A stretch of 40,110 nt of DNA from a virus, in IMG/VR virus record IMGVR_UViG_3300010883_000104, positions 1 through 40,110 of that record; one strand, written 5' to 3'. Positions within the stretch are counted from its first letter, which is position 1. Each line of letters starts with the position of its first letter. The translations under genes and the position numbers were made by a program. Below the pieces are notes generated by a model. It saw only the letters and a program-made list of their open reading frames with translations. It did not search any database and was not told where the DNA came from. Positions 6,326-13,446 of this stretch are shown one piece after another.

Positions 6326-7594
6326 TTATCCTTTCTCTGTGATCGCTATCACGCGCTCATTAGTTTGGAAGTAAGGGTTCGACGCATAATACTCTGTGGT
6401 CATCCACATGCGCTGACACTTACTAGCCTTTGGCTTTGGCGCACACAAGTCTGTAAGGACGATGTGCCCATCAAAGCCACGGGCATTAACGTATTCAGTA
6501 GGAGGGTTGAAGTCCGTACCACCGGAACGAACTCGTTCCCACTTTCGCTTCTCGCCCTTCTTCCATTGATATACTTGGTCTTCTGCAACGCTAGTATCAA
6601 AGGGGATGACTGTGAAAGTGGCGAGATCAGACAACTTGTTAAGTTCTGCGAAGAACGCTGAAAGCATTGAGTCTGATACAGATCCAGATTGGTCGATAGA
6701 CACGGCGATATTGGCCTGCCTGTTGGTCTTCCGACCTGGATGCACGTAAGGGTAGCGTCGGTTGATTCGCTTGATTGTAGACGATTTACGGGCCTTCTGG
6801 GATGTCTTCACGAAGTAACGCAATACCTTCTTCCAGTCAACGAATCCACTGATTCGTTTCATAATATCCTTTCGGATTGACTGAGGGACAGAACCCCATG
6901 AGTTTGACTTCGATGCTTCCTCCGCAGCCTTGCGGATTGTGTCCTTCAGTCGCTCCTTGGCGATCTCTCGTGTGGTCGCGTCAACATCGCCCCAGCCTTC
7001 GTGGGAGTCGAACTGACCCATGTCTCCCTGACCATCACCGTCGCCTTGGCCTTCGCCTTTGTCGCCTTCTTCATCGTATCCATCAGGCGGATCTTTCTTA
7101 AGTTTATCTAAGTACCACTCGGCAGTCATGCCGGATGGATAGTCCTTGAACATATCATGGCCTGGACGGAGACAACCTGGGGGGAGATCTCGCAAGTGAC
7201 TGTTGATCGCAAGATCAGTTGCGAAGTTCCATGCGCGATTTTTTTCCCCTTCCGGTCGTCGGTCGGTCAAGTGCTCGAAGATGATATGATACATCTCGTG
7301 TTTGATGATGTCCCTCTTTTGCGGGTCGGTAAGTGTAGCAAAGAAGCGAGGGTTGTACTTCATCTCAAACTGCCCTGTGTTCGGATTGACTAACACGCCA
7401 GCAGTCGGTAGCATTTCGGTTGCTTGTTTATCAACTCGACGTGATAGCGCAGCAAAGAACGGCTCGTTCATAAGTAAACGGGCTACATGGATGTTGAGGT
7501 CGAAGTCGGGAAGGGGTTCATACTCGGGAGTAGTGGGGGCCGCTTCTACGACTTCTTCGACGTTATCCTTTTTATCTTCTTCTTTATCGGACAT
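6326..7594 (-). CDS. VWA-domain protein with N-terminal metallopeptidase-like (HExxH) domain
   Basis: 422 aa. Residues about 30-160 carry HEMYH (H99, E100, H103) followed by WNFATDLAIN, the signature of the putative metallopeptidase domain usually fused to VWA-like domains. A Gly/Asp-rich linker (about 172-205) leads to a helical region and a C-terminal VWA domain. Its metal-ion site looks complete: DQSGS at 301-305, Thr in GGTDF (360) and Asp in LTDL (382). In bacteria such proteins work with a MoxR-type AAA+ ATPase, and that ATPase is the next gene upstream (7688-8779). The substrate is unknown; a chaperone-like or protein-remodelling role is inferred from the family. Confidence 0.9.
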   Translation of the reverse strand: MSDKEEDKKDNVEEVVEAAPTTPEYEPLPDFDLNIHVARLLMNEPFFAALSRRVDKQATEMLPTAGVLVNPNTGQFEMKYNPRFFATLTDPQKRDIIKHEMYHIIFEHLTDRRPEGEKNRAWNFATDLAINSHLRDLPPGCLRPGHDMFKDYPSGMTAEWYLDKLKKDPPDGYDEEGDKGEGQGDGDGQGDMGQFDSHEGWGDVDATTREIAKERLKDTIRKAAEEASKSNSWGSVPQSIRKDIMKRISGFVDWKKVLRYFVKTSQKARKSSTIKRINRRYPYVHPGRKTNRQANIAVSIDQSGSVSDSMLSAFFAELNKLSDLATFTVIPFDTSVAEDQVYQWKKGEKRKWERVRSGGTDFNPPTEYVNARGFDGHIVLTDLCAPKPKASKCQRMWMTTEYYASNPYFQTNERVIAITEKG

Positions 7595-7623
7595 TTTCCC
7601 TGCCTTTCTATATTATGTATATT

Positions 7624-7652
7624 ACTATACAATATTTTAGTGGGTTTGTCAA
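7624..7652 (-). promoter_or_regulatory. Sigma-70 promoter for the VWA gene
   Basis: TTGACA (7652-7647), 17-nt spacer, TATAGT (7629-7624). TG directly abuts the -10 rather than one base before. Lets the VWA gene be expressed separately from the MoxR gene. Confidence 0.85.
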
Positions 7653-7687
7653 GAGGTTTGTGGAAAATTTTTTCGCGGCGGCTTTCT

Positions 7688-8779
7688 TTACTTCTTAGTA
7701 TCCTCTTCATCCTTCTTGCCGTCGTCGGCTTGAAGCATCTCAACCATGCGCTGTGAGACAGGCACGCCGTGAACCTTCGCTTGGTGCAATCGGATTGTGT
7801 TGTTGATGTCATTCTCGGAAGCACCTAGGACTGTCCACAACTTCATGGCAACCTCAGAAGGAAGCCCAAAGAAATAGGCTGCAAGGTTTTGTACCTGCTC
7901 CTCCTTCAAGGCTTCTGCAAACATCTTAGAGGACTCCAACTTCTCTACAAAAGCAGTGTGGTCATTGATACCCCAGTCTTCAACTAACTCCAACTTGCCA
8001 TCAGTAACAACATCGTGGATGGATACTTGGCGGTCATAGTTCTGAACGAAGTCGTTGAAAGATACAGCAGCCTCGAAACCAAGGAATGCAGAGGCGAGAT
8101 TAAACACCTCTGGGCTTGCACCTTGTTCAAGGAACTCTCCCGAAACCATACACTCGTTGAATCGATCCCAAGAGCGTCGAGAAGGGTATACCTTGTTAGG
8201 CTCGAACTCGTCTTTGTGCTCAAGATGTACACGGTTCTGGTTGATGAAGTCCCAAACCATTTTGTGAACATTATCTTGAGCCCAACTAAGCCAGTCCTCA
8301 ACGGTAGGCTCCACGTCAAATACAGTCCAACGATCCAACTCGGCAGGGTCCATCTCACCAACCTGATACTGTGCTCCGTGTTCACCGCCATTGATTGCAG
8401 CAAAGATGAGCGTCTCAGGGTGGAGTCGATGTCCGTTCAACTTACGACTATCTGTAAGTTCAAAGATGCCTTGGCGTACCTCGATGGTTGCGCGGTCAAC
8501 TTCGTCTAAGAAAAGAACAACTGGTGACTCACATGCCGTGGTAAACCAGTCAGGGGGACAGAACGAGGTTACGTTGCCGTCAGTCTTTGGAAGGCCAACC
8601 AAGTCACCCTCGGTCATCTGAGAGGCTCGTCGCTCTACAACTGAGTACCCAATATTCTCAGCGAACTGGTATACTACCTCTGACTTTCCTATTCCATGTC
8701 GTCCTCTAATAAGGATTGGTTTTTTAATCGCGGTTACATGCGGGGCAACGTGGAGGAATGTTTTAAAATCTACAGCCAT
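7688..8779 (-). CDS. MoxR-type AAA+ ATPase
   Basis: 363 aa. Walker A GRHGIGKS at 26-33, Walker B VVLFLDEVDRA around 87-97, then an Asn-containing sensor-like stretch (LIFAAINGG) and a C-terminal helical lid. This is the MoxR branch of AAA+ proteins, which pair with VWA-domain partners to remodel or load cofactors into target complexes; the partner follows directly at 6326-7594. AAGGAGCC precedes the ATG. The 55-nt leader is longer than for other genes here. The substrate cannot be deduced. Confidence 0.92.
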   Translation of the reverse strand: MAVDFKTFLHVAPHVTAIKKPILIRGRHGIGKSEVVYQFAENIGYSVVERRASQMTEGDLVGLPKTDGNVTSFCPPDWFTTACESPVVLFLDEVDRATIEVRQGIFELTDSRKLNGHRLHPETLIFAAINGGEHGAQYQVGEMDPAELDRWTVFDVEPTVEDWLSWAQDNVHKMVWDFINQNRVHLEHKDEFEPNKVYPSRRSWDRFNECMVSGEFLEQGASPEVFNLASAFLGFEAAVSFNDFVQNYDRQVSIHDVVTDGKLELVEDWGINDHTAFVEKLESSKMFAEALKEEQVQNLAAYFFGLPSEVAMKLWTVLGASENDINNTIRLHQAKVHGVPVSQRMVEMLQADDGKKDEEDTKK

Positions 8780-8840
8780 GATAAGGCTCCTTTATATAAA
8801 TAGGTTGCTCAGTTGTCTCTTTAATGATTATTATGCTTAT

Positions 8841-8869
8841 ACTATAACAAATATTTATTTATTTGTCAA
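8841..8869 (-). promoter_or_regulatory. Strong sigma-70 promoter for the MoxR gene
   Basis: TTGACA (8869-8864), 17-nt spacer, TATAGT (8846-8841), extended TG. Overlaps the stop codon of 8866-9639: the TGA is part of TTGACA. Confidence 0.9.
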
Positions 8870-9639
8870 GCAGTTTCTTTAAGTTCTTGTTCTTCTTCAA
8901 GTTTCCAGAAGTCACAACTATCGAGTTTGGAACCGTCTTCGCCGGTATAATTCCACTCCCATGATTCTCGTTCGTTAAAGAACTCACCTAGTCCGTAGTG
9001 ATTTTCAACCCAACCTTCAGGCGGTCTAAGTGGACCAGGAGCCTTGCTAACTACCTTCAGACTGTAAGAATCTTCAAGCCAACGGTCGCTCTCGAAGGCT
9101 CCACCAAGCGGCCAATCTGAAGGAATCTTGATTGTATAAGCATCCTGAAAACCTTCTTGACCCATTTTTTTAACAGGCTTCGCGATGAAAACACGGGGAA
9201 TACCAGCACAAGCAGCAGACCAGACATTAACTCGTGACCAATCGACGCGATCAACATAATGAAGAGAGTCGAGTTTATCAAACCTCCCGGCTCTGGTGTC
9301 CCTGATGAATGCACCAACTCCGAGCCCAAGCTCATTACACCTTTGTAGAAAAGCCTTCTTGAATGCTACGTCCTGTTTAAACACGTAGTCTTTATGGGCT
9401 TTGAGCTTCTCGCAACCTCTCCGGTTGTGACCAGCCGTTTTACAATAAGTACACTTGCGTTCACGATGATAGGTTTTGCTGTGAGTTACTTCGCGAACAA
9501 TACTTTTTTCCGAATAACTTCGATCTTCTTCTGGGATCAATAATATTTCTTTGACTCGCTCTTTCATCCTTTCACAACTCCGGCGATTGTGCCCTTGACG
9601 CCCGCACCAACTACAAGTCACTGTTCCGTTCCATGCCAT
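8866..9639 (-). CDS. Protein with two N-terminal zinc knuckles
   Basis: 257 aa. Two C-x2-C-x4-H-x4-C knuckles lie at about residues 10-23 (CSWCGRQGHNRRSC) and 63-76 (CTYCKTAGHNRRGC). The remaining 180 residues are Trp-rich and unassigned. Zinc knuckles of this type bind single-stranded RNA or DNA, so a nucleic-acid target is likely but unproven. It is monocistronic between two consensus promoters. The knuckles match the one at the C-terminus of the 44-337 protein. The function of the large C-terminal part is unknown. Confidence 0.85.
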   Translation of the reverse strand: MAWNGTVTCSWCGRQGHNRRSCERMKERVKEILLIPEEDRSYSEKSIVREVTHSKTYHRERKCTYCKTAGHNRRGCEKLKAHKDYVFKQDVAFKKAFLQRCNELGLGVGAFIRDTRAGRFDKLDSLHYVDRVDWSRVNVWSAACAGIPRVFIAKPVKKMGQEGFQDAYTIKIPSDWPLGGAFESDRWLEDSYSLKVVSKAPGPLRPPEGWVENHYGLGEFFNERESWEWNYTGEDGSKLDSCDFWKLEEEQELKETA

Positions 9640-9670
9640 TTTTTCTCTCTACTATTAAGTTTGTGTTTAT

Positions 9671-9699
9671 ACTATAACAAATATATTACTGTTTGTCAA
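9671..9699 (-). promoter_or_regulatory. Strong sigma-70 promoter
   Basis: TTGACA (9699-9694), 17-nt spacer, TATAGT (9676-9671), extended TG, A-rich tract upstream. About 25-nt leader to the ATG at 9639. Confidence 0.9.
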
Positions 9700-9706
9700 G
9701 AACTTT

Positions 9707-10210
9707 TTACGCTGCTTGTTGTGGCATACTGGCAATAATATTATCTTGTCGCCATCGAATCGTCCCAGGCTTAACCTTGGTTATCTGATACTTGCCGTCG
9801 ACAAAGATAGTCATCTTGTTTCGACCAACTGATACGACCAGACAATGGCGCTTATTGAGAGTCACTAGACTACCAACGGGTGGCATCTCTGCGTCAACCT
9901 CGAAGGGGATGTCCAGCTTGTGGTAGACCTTCTTCTGTCCTTCAACAGCGTATGCACCTTCCTTGGTCTTCTTGAAGACCTGCTTAATCTTCTTGGGCTT
10001 CGCCGTCATTGAGACAAACTGTTCGGCCTCAACTTCAAAGGTGTTCTTCCCTTTCTTCTTACAGGACAATACCCGAAGAACAATCGAGCGATACCTTGGG
10101 AAACTTACTGCTACGTGAGCACCGCCGCCACCCATTTCAACATGGCTCTCTAGTTTGTTATAGGAAACTCCGAAACACCACTTCTTCAATAACACGTCGC
10201 CTTTCTTCAT
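9707..10210 (-). CDS. Beta-rich basic protein, KKGDVL start
   Basis: 167 aa, basic. The start MKKGDVLLKKWCFG recalls the KxGDLV proteins, but the protein is twice as long. A second strand set occurs near the C-terminus (VGSLVTLNKRHCLVVSVGR, then KMTIFVDGKYQITKV), so it may hold two related barrels. Many Lys suggest nucleic-acid binding. Its first codons, leader and promoter are duplicated about 930 bp upstream (11129-11204), in front of the GIY-YIG cassette. Function unknown. Confidence 0.8.
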   Translation of the reverse strand: MKKGDVLLKKWCFGVSYNKLESHVEMGGGGAHVAVSFPRYRSIVLRVLSCKKKGKNTFEVEAEQFVSMTAKPKKIKQVFKKTKEGAYAVEGQKKVYHKLDIPFEVDAEMPPVGSLVTLNKRHCLVVSVGRNKMTIFVDGKYQITKVKPGTIRWRQDNIIASMPQQAA

Positions 10211-10275
10211 CGCTTGTCTCTCTATTAAATTAAGTTATGTTATTACTATAACAGATGTTTAATTAATTGTCAAGA
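10196..10275. repeat. Direct repeat copy A (start codons, leader and promoter of 9707 gene)
   Basis: About 80 bp covering the first codons MKKGD, the leader GAGAGACAAGCG and the whole promoter. Nearly identical to 11129-11204, apart from a 5-nt gap near TTAAATTAAG and a few substitutions. The copies flank the nuclease gene 10263-11060. Confidence 0.85.
10245..10273 (-). promoter_or_regulatory. Strong sigma-70 promoter (repeat copy A)
   Basis: TTGACA (10273-10268), 17-nt spacer, TATAGT (10250-10245), extended TG. Overlaps the LLDN end of the nuclease gene. Confidence 0.9.
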
Positions 10276-10508
10276 AGTTTCTTTTCTTTGTTGGCTTTGT
10301 AGTATTCTTTGGCGTACTTTGCAATCTTTTCTTTATTGGCTTCGCGGTATTCTCTTCGCTGCTTTGCAATCTCTTCTTTATTGGCTTCGTAGTATTCTTT
10401 CTTAGTCTTTAAAATCTTTTCTTTGTTGGCTTCGTAGTATTCTTTATCCCGCTTTGCAATCTCTTCTTTATTGGCTTCGTAGTATTCTTTGTTGGCTTCG
10501 CGGTATTC
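10263..10508 (-). repeat. Five 45-bp tandem coding repeats
   Basis: The 3' end of the nuclease gene holds five 45-bp units and one partial unit, each encoding a Lys/Glu-rich 15-residue repeat with the core EANKEK/EANKEE. Units are visibly similar at DNA level, so the number may vary between relatives. Confidence 0.85.
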
Positions 10509-11060
10509 TCTTAACCTGGTGTTGGTGCATTGTTTGCAAGGGGAGTCATATGATTCTTTATCTCTGCGGTAATAAAATTCTTCGAGTGGCTTTTCAATCT
10601 TGCACTTTGTACAAAAACGCTTGGACATGTCGGTACCGTTGCGTAGTGGAATTCTTTTATTCAACAAAAACGGATCGGCATAACAACTCCTAATGAGATC
10701 TCTTTCTGCTATTCTCATCTCTTCGGGATCTTGAAATTCCTTAACAACACTATATTTCAGATCTTCTTGGCTCAAAGAGTTTTCTTTAATATGTTTGGAA
10801 AGAGTAGTGCTTCCCTTCGCTCTAATATGACACCTTCTTCTTTGCTCGATACCGACGATTGTTGATCCAATATAATAGTATCCGCTGGGGCACTCTACTT
10901 TGTACAGATGATTAGCCTTTGGGCGCTCGTGCGCTGCCCTACGCATACACCCTTTACATCGAGATCTCCACTCATGAGTGTCTTTACGATTGCGAGCCGT
11001 TTTTTTATAAAACTCGGTAATCTCTTTTTCTATTTTACATTTGCTGCAAGTTTTCTTCAT
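10263..11060 (-). CDS. GIY-YIG nuclease with two zinc-ribbon-like motifs and tandem repeats
   Basis: 265 aa. A Cys4 motif (C5, C8, C35, C38) precedes a GIY-YIG nuclease core at about 52-135: LYKVECPSGYYYIGST, then RRRCHIR, the catalytic Glu in AERDLI and Asn in LLNKR. A second Cys4 motif (C150, C153, C175, C178) follows. The C-terminus is five 15-residue repeats (EYYEANKEEIAKRDK type, 192-265) plus a partial unit. It looks like a homing or mobile endonuclease with zinc and repeat DNA-binding parts. It lies between two copies of an 80-bp promoter segment, and its weak ribosome-binding site suggests coupling to the 25-aa ORF just upstream. Confidence 0.88.
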   Translation of the reverse strand: MKKTCSKCKIEKEITEFYKKTARNRKDTHEWRSRCKGCMRRAAHERPKANHLYKVECPSGYYYIGSTIVGIEQRRRCHIRAKGSTTLSKHIKENSLSQEDLKYSVVKEFQDPEEMRIAERDLIRSCYADPFLLNKRIPLRNGTDMSKRFCTKCKIEKPLEEFYYRRDKESYDSPCKQCTNTRLREYREANKEYYEANKEEIAKRDKEYYEANKEKILKTKKEYYEANKEEIAKQRREYREANKEKIAKYAKEYYKANKEKKLLDN

Positions 11061-11065
11061 ATTTT

Positions 11066-11143
11066 TTAGAGCAACCCGGCTTCCTCAAGTACAGTCACAT
11101 ACGTGCTGGGCTTGTGCCTCTTGGGGTAGTCGCCTTTCTTCAT
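11066..11143 (-). CDS. 25-aa chimeric leader ORF
   Basis: Starts MKKGD exactly like the 9707-10210 protein, using a duplicated leader and promoter, then changes to YPKRHKPSTYVTVLEEAGLL and stops (TAA 11068-11066) five bases before the nuclease ATG. The second part looks like the C-terminal tail of an unrelated protein, so the ORF is probably a recombination joint. It has the better ribosome-binding site of the pair and may couple translation into the nuclease. It could equally be a non-functional remnant. Confidence 0.55.
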   Translation of the reverse strand: MKKGDYPKRHKPSTYVTVLEEAGLL

Positions 11144-11204
11144 CGCTTGTCTCTCTATTAAGTTATGTTTATACTATAACAGATGTTTAATTAAAAGTCA
11201 AGCA
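11129..11204. repeat. Direct repeat copy B (upstream of GIY-YIG cassette)
   Basis: Second copy of the segment at 10196-10275: MKKGD codons, GAGAGACAAGCG leader and promoter. Divergence is small, mainly TTGACT for TTGACA and a shorter leader. Confidence 0.85.
11173..11201 (-). promoter_or_regulatory. Sigma-70 promoter (repeat copy B)
   Basis: TTGACT (11201-11196), 17-nt spacer, TATAGT (11178-11173), extended TG. Heads the 25-aa ORF and the nuclease gene, and overlaps the stop of 11198-11914. Confidence 0.87.
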
Positions 11205-11914
11205 GAAAGTAAATTATATTTTTGTTCATATGTCTCGGCTAGTGCTGCCAACTGAGATCTGTGAGAGGATTTCACTTCTGAGCGGTTAGGTAAATGTCTG
11301 AGGGTGAGTGAATATTCTTTCTCGATTTTTTCGGCTCGATTTCGATGAAGGTGATCGAGGTGTCGAGCACTCTTACCTGATGTGTAGTAAGTGCCAAGAG
11401 GCTCATTGTTCTCAAGTTTTGCCTTTTGGCGTTCAAGATAAGCCTCCAAGTTCTGAACTATGTCATCAAATCGTCTCTTGAATGTATATTTGGTGTACGG
11501 TTCGCCGCTGCAGAAGGTGTCCTGCTTAGTTTCGATAATCTGAGTGGCATCGACTCTAGCAAGAAATTGTGACAATTCATCCGGATTAGAAATATACTCG
11601 GAATCCATTTCCGAGGTAATACTAAAGTGAAGGCTACGACCATCAGGACGGCAGAAGCCCCAGCGACGGTCGTAGTCGCTGTCGAAGTCTCCTCTTTCTT
11701 TTAACTGTTTTATTTTGCTCTCAAGTTCAGACACACAATTATCAATGGATGTCCGCCTCAACTCATCAGCGGCTATATCCAGACGTTCATTGAAATCTTC
11801 AACAAAATCGGCTGACTGCCACGCTTTAATAAAAGATCCTGTCGTTAATCGGCAGTTCCGGTAATTCGAGCCTGGTTCGAATTCTAATTCTACACTTTTA
11901 AGTAAGTCATTCAT
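11198..11914 (-). CDS. Charged 238-aa protein, unknown
   Basis: 238 aa, strongly charged and mostly helical. Likely coiled-coil stretches lie around residues 55-75 and 155-175 (IVQNLEAYLERQKAKLENNE), with a beta-like middle (RWGFCRPDGRSLHFSIT). AGGAGAAATAG precedes the ATG. Monocistronic, with its own promoter at 11950-11978. The TGA stop is part of the next promoter's -35 (TTGACT). No family recognised. Confidence 0.75.
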   Translation of the reverse strand: MNDLLKSVELEFEPGSNYRNCRLTTGSFIKAWQSADFVEDFNERLDIAADELRRTSIDNCVSELESKIKQLKERGDFDSDYDRRWGFCRPDGRSLHFSITSEMDSEYISNPDELSQFLARVDATQIIETKQDTFCSGEPYTKYTFKRRFDDIVQNLEAYLERQKAKLENNEPLGTYYTSGKSARHLDHLHRNRAEKIEKEYSLTLRHLPNRSEVKSSHRSQLAALAETYEQKYNLLSA

Positions 11915-11949
11915 CTATTTCTCCTGTTTTCCACATAAAATATAATCCC

Positions 11950-11978
11950 ACTATAGCAAATATATTATTGTTTGTCAA
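11950..11978 (-). promoter_or_regulatory. Strong sigma-70 promoter
   Basis: TTGACA (11978-11973), 17-nt spacer, TATAGT (11955-11950), extended TG. Confidence 0.9.
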
Positions 11979-11985
11979 GAAGTTT

Positions 11986-12234
11986 TTAATCTTCTTCTTT
12001 CTTTTTAAAGTCAACGCTGATGATGTTCTCTTCTTTGCTTATAACTTGTAGAGAAAGTTTCTTAGACTTCTGTCTACAGTTCTTAGCAACGTCGATGACC
12101 ATCTGGCTTATCTCTGGGTCATCATCACTCATGCCTGTTATTTTTATGAAGTCAACAAGAAGTTCCAAGTCCTCGGCTAACACTTGATAACAAAGACTAA
12201 GTGTTTCTCTTCTGTCCTTTGGGAATTTTGGCAT
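11986..12234 (-). CDS. Small helical protein, paralogue of 14052-14336
   Basis: 82 aa, helical. AEDLELLVDFIKITG and the C-terminal ISVDFKKKEED match AEDIELLVAFMELTE and KVDFKSISNKKERKE of the protein at 14052-14336, so the two are paralogues. Both end in the same VDFK plus charged tail, which may be a binding element. Preceded by the tiny membrane protein gene 12245-12328. No known function. Confidence 0.75.
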   Translation of the reverse strand: MPKFPKDRRETLSLCYQVLAEDLELLVDFIKITGMSDDDPEISQMVIDVAKNCRQKSKKLSLQVISKEENIISVDFKKKEED

Positions 12235-12244
12235 TGTTACACTC

Positions 12245-12328
12245 TTACCATTTGGGGTTTTTTATCTCCAAGTATATCACTGTGGCTGTAGCGGCTATCC
12301 ATATAAATGCAAAAACAGTTAGGTCCAT
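12245..12328 (-). CDS. Tiny single-pass membrane protein
   Basis: 27 aa (MDLTVFAFIWIAATATVIYL then EIKNPKW). One hydrophobic segment spans nearly all of it, with a charged C-terminal tail. AGAGG lies nine bases before the ATG. It sits between 12362-12532 and 11986-12234 on the same strand. Too short to assign to a family. Confidence 0.65.
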   Translation of the reverse strand: MDLTVFAFIWIAATATVIYLEIKNPKW

Positions 12329-12361
12329 AATTTATACCTCTTCTATTTCTACATATATTCC

Positions 12362-12532
12362 TCATGGAAAAATCATTCCTTCCTTTATCAACGCTGCTGC
12401 CATTCGACCATAGGAGCCTTGCAATTTCCAGGCGAGTCCTGTGTCGACAAGTCTTTGAAATAACTCAACAACTTCCGAATCTGGAAGTTCGCCTTTCTCA
12501 TATTCAGTTATCTTTTGGATCAGGTCTTCCAT
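12362..12532 (-). CDS. Small conserved phage protein (unknown function)
   Basis: 56 aa from the ATG at 12532, chosen for the strong AAGGAGAG site; the longer frame to 12580 is rejected. The pattern ITEYEKGELPDSEVVELFQ, then LVDTGLAWKLQGSYGRMAAA and LIKEG, matches a small family I remember from many phages, especially aquatic ones, with no known function. Its start overlaps the end of the membrane protein gene 12504-12632, indicating coupling. Confidence 0.85.
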   Translation of the reverse strand: MEDLIQKITEYEKGELPDSEVVELFQRLVDTGLAWKLQGSYGRMAAALIKEGMIFP

Positions 12533-12632
12533 TTTTATTATCGCTCTCCTTTCTTTCCTTGGTCGGTTGGACGTTGGCATAAATTAAAAAGGCAGTCATG
12601 GATAACCACACTACCCAAAATGTACTACTCAT
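12504..12632 (-). CDS. Tiny single-pass membrane protein
   Basis: 42 aa: MSSTFWVVWLSMTAFLIYAN followed by a charged tail (VQPTKERKESDNKNGRPDPK and DN). One N-terminal transmembrane segment with the charged tail probably in the cytoplasm. The ATG overlaps the end of 12625-12906 and its end overlaps the start of 12362-12532. No known family. Confidence 0.7.
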   Translation of the reverse strand: MSSTFWVVWLSMTAFLIYANVQPTKERKESDNKNGRPDPKDN

Positions 12633-12906
12633 TACAAAACTCCACCTTGTTGAGATACTTCCTAACCTTACCACCGTAATCAATGGGGAACATTCCCCAG
12701 GCTCCTCCTGTGGTCATGTGAAGAAAGTATCTTTCTGACTTAGTTATTGGCCAGGGCTTGGCCTGCTCGATGACTAAGAGTCTGCGCTTGCGAGGGAAAA
12801 GGTCTTGCCAGTTCTTGGTGATATCCTCCCTGGCATACTCTTGATAGATTCGGTAGTCAACTCCACCGATCTTTACTCTTTTATAGTTATTGTTATTCTT
12901 CTTCAT
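12625..12906 (-). CDS. Small basic protein, unknown
   Basis: 93 aa, basic, with an Asn/Lys-rich start and several Trp and Arg (KNWQDLFPRKRRLLVIEQAK, GGAWGMFPIDYGG). Its ATG lies inside the end of 12893-13234, so translation is coupled. No family recognised; could bind nucleic acid. Confidence 0.72.
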   Translation of the reverse strand: MKKNNNNYKRVKIGGVDYRIYQEYAREDITKNWQDLFPRKRRLLVIEQAKPWPITKSERYFLHMTTGGAWGMFPIDYGGKVRKYLNKVEFCNE

Positions 12907-13234
12907 AACTTTCCCATCCTCTCTTGTTCTCTCTTATCAACTCTAAGTAAGGATAAATATTTTTTATATGTTCACCTGGGACATAATACAATTGTCCAGC
13001 GATCATAAACATATGCATCTTATAGTGGCCCTGCTTGTTCGTGTGTGTCGGCTTGCTAACTGGACCACAGTATAATGCTGGCTTGCCTTTGAGACAGTGC
13101 TTGTCACTTCTCCACTGCACTGCATGTTCTGCCATTGGGATTGATACCTCGTTGTTCTTCCAGATCACTACGCACACCCTAGGATTAGTATCGATCCCAT
13201 AAAGATCTCCCGTGATCAACTCTGACACCTTCAT
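12893..13234 (-). CDS. Small beta-rich protein, unknown
   Basis: 113 aa. Starts MKVSELITGDLYGID, which recalls the small-barrel openings elsewhere in the window, and continues with strand-like pieces (RVCVVIWKNNEVSI, HMFMIAGQLYYVPG). His- and Cys-containing middle part. ATGA overlap with the gene before it and GGGAGC as ribosome-binding site. No family recognised. Confidence 0.75.
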   Translation of the reverse strand: MKVSELITGDLYGIDTNPRVCVVIWKNNEVSIPMAEHAVQWRSDKHCLKGKPALYCGPVSKPTHTNKQGHYKMHMFMIAGQLYYVPGEHIKNIYPYLELIRENKRGWESYEEE

Positions 13235-13446
13235 TCTGCTCCCTCTGTGTTAACTGTCTGCCCTGTTACCTTTTGCCATGCCTGTGCTATAGCATACCTC
13301 TCATCATCATTCAACCAGTCTTTTGTGTCAACGCTGGTGTAGTGTCTGTCTATTAGGTGTTCCAAGTATTTCTCGTCCTTGTAGTGCAAAGCCCATGAAA
13401 TTTCTTCTTCGATAAATTTTCTGATGTCTTCGTTTTCAGTTGGCAT
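13231..13446 (-). CDS. Small acidic helical protein, unknown
   Basis: 71 aa from the ATG at 13446. A longer frame to 13458 exists, but the 13446 start overlaps the TGA of 13446-13592 (TGATG) with GGAGAGG just upstream. Acidic, helical (FIEEEISWALHYKDEKYLEH). No family recognised. Confidence 0.75.
   Translation of the reverse strand: MPTENEDIRKFIEEEISWALHYKDEKYLEHLIDRHYTSVDTKDWLNDDERYAIAQAWQKVTGQTVNTEGAE

Noticed and set aside
7984-8403. Second minus-strand frame inside the MoxR gene (139 aa)
   Set aside because: Fully inside a certain gene in another frame; no start signal. Also 9057-9335 inside the zinc-knuckle gene.
8792-8805. TATAAATA on the plus strand (T4-late-promoter-like) at about 8794, 20249, 29788 and 6050
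   Set aside because: These face away from all genes and the count is about what chance gives in AT-rich DNA. The shared 14-mer at 8792-8805 and 20247-20260 is noted but unexplained.
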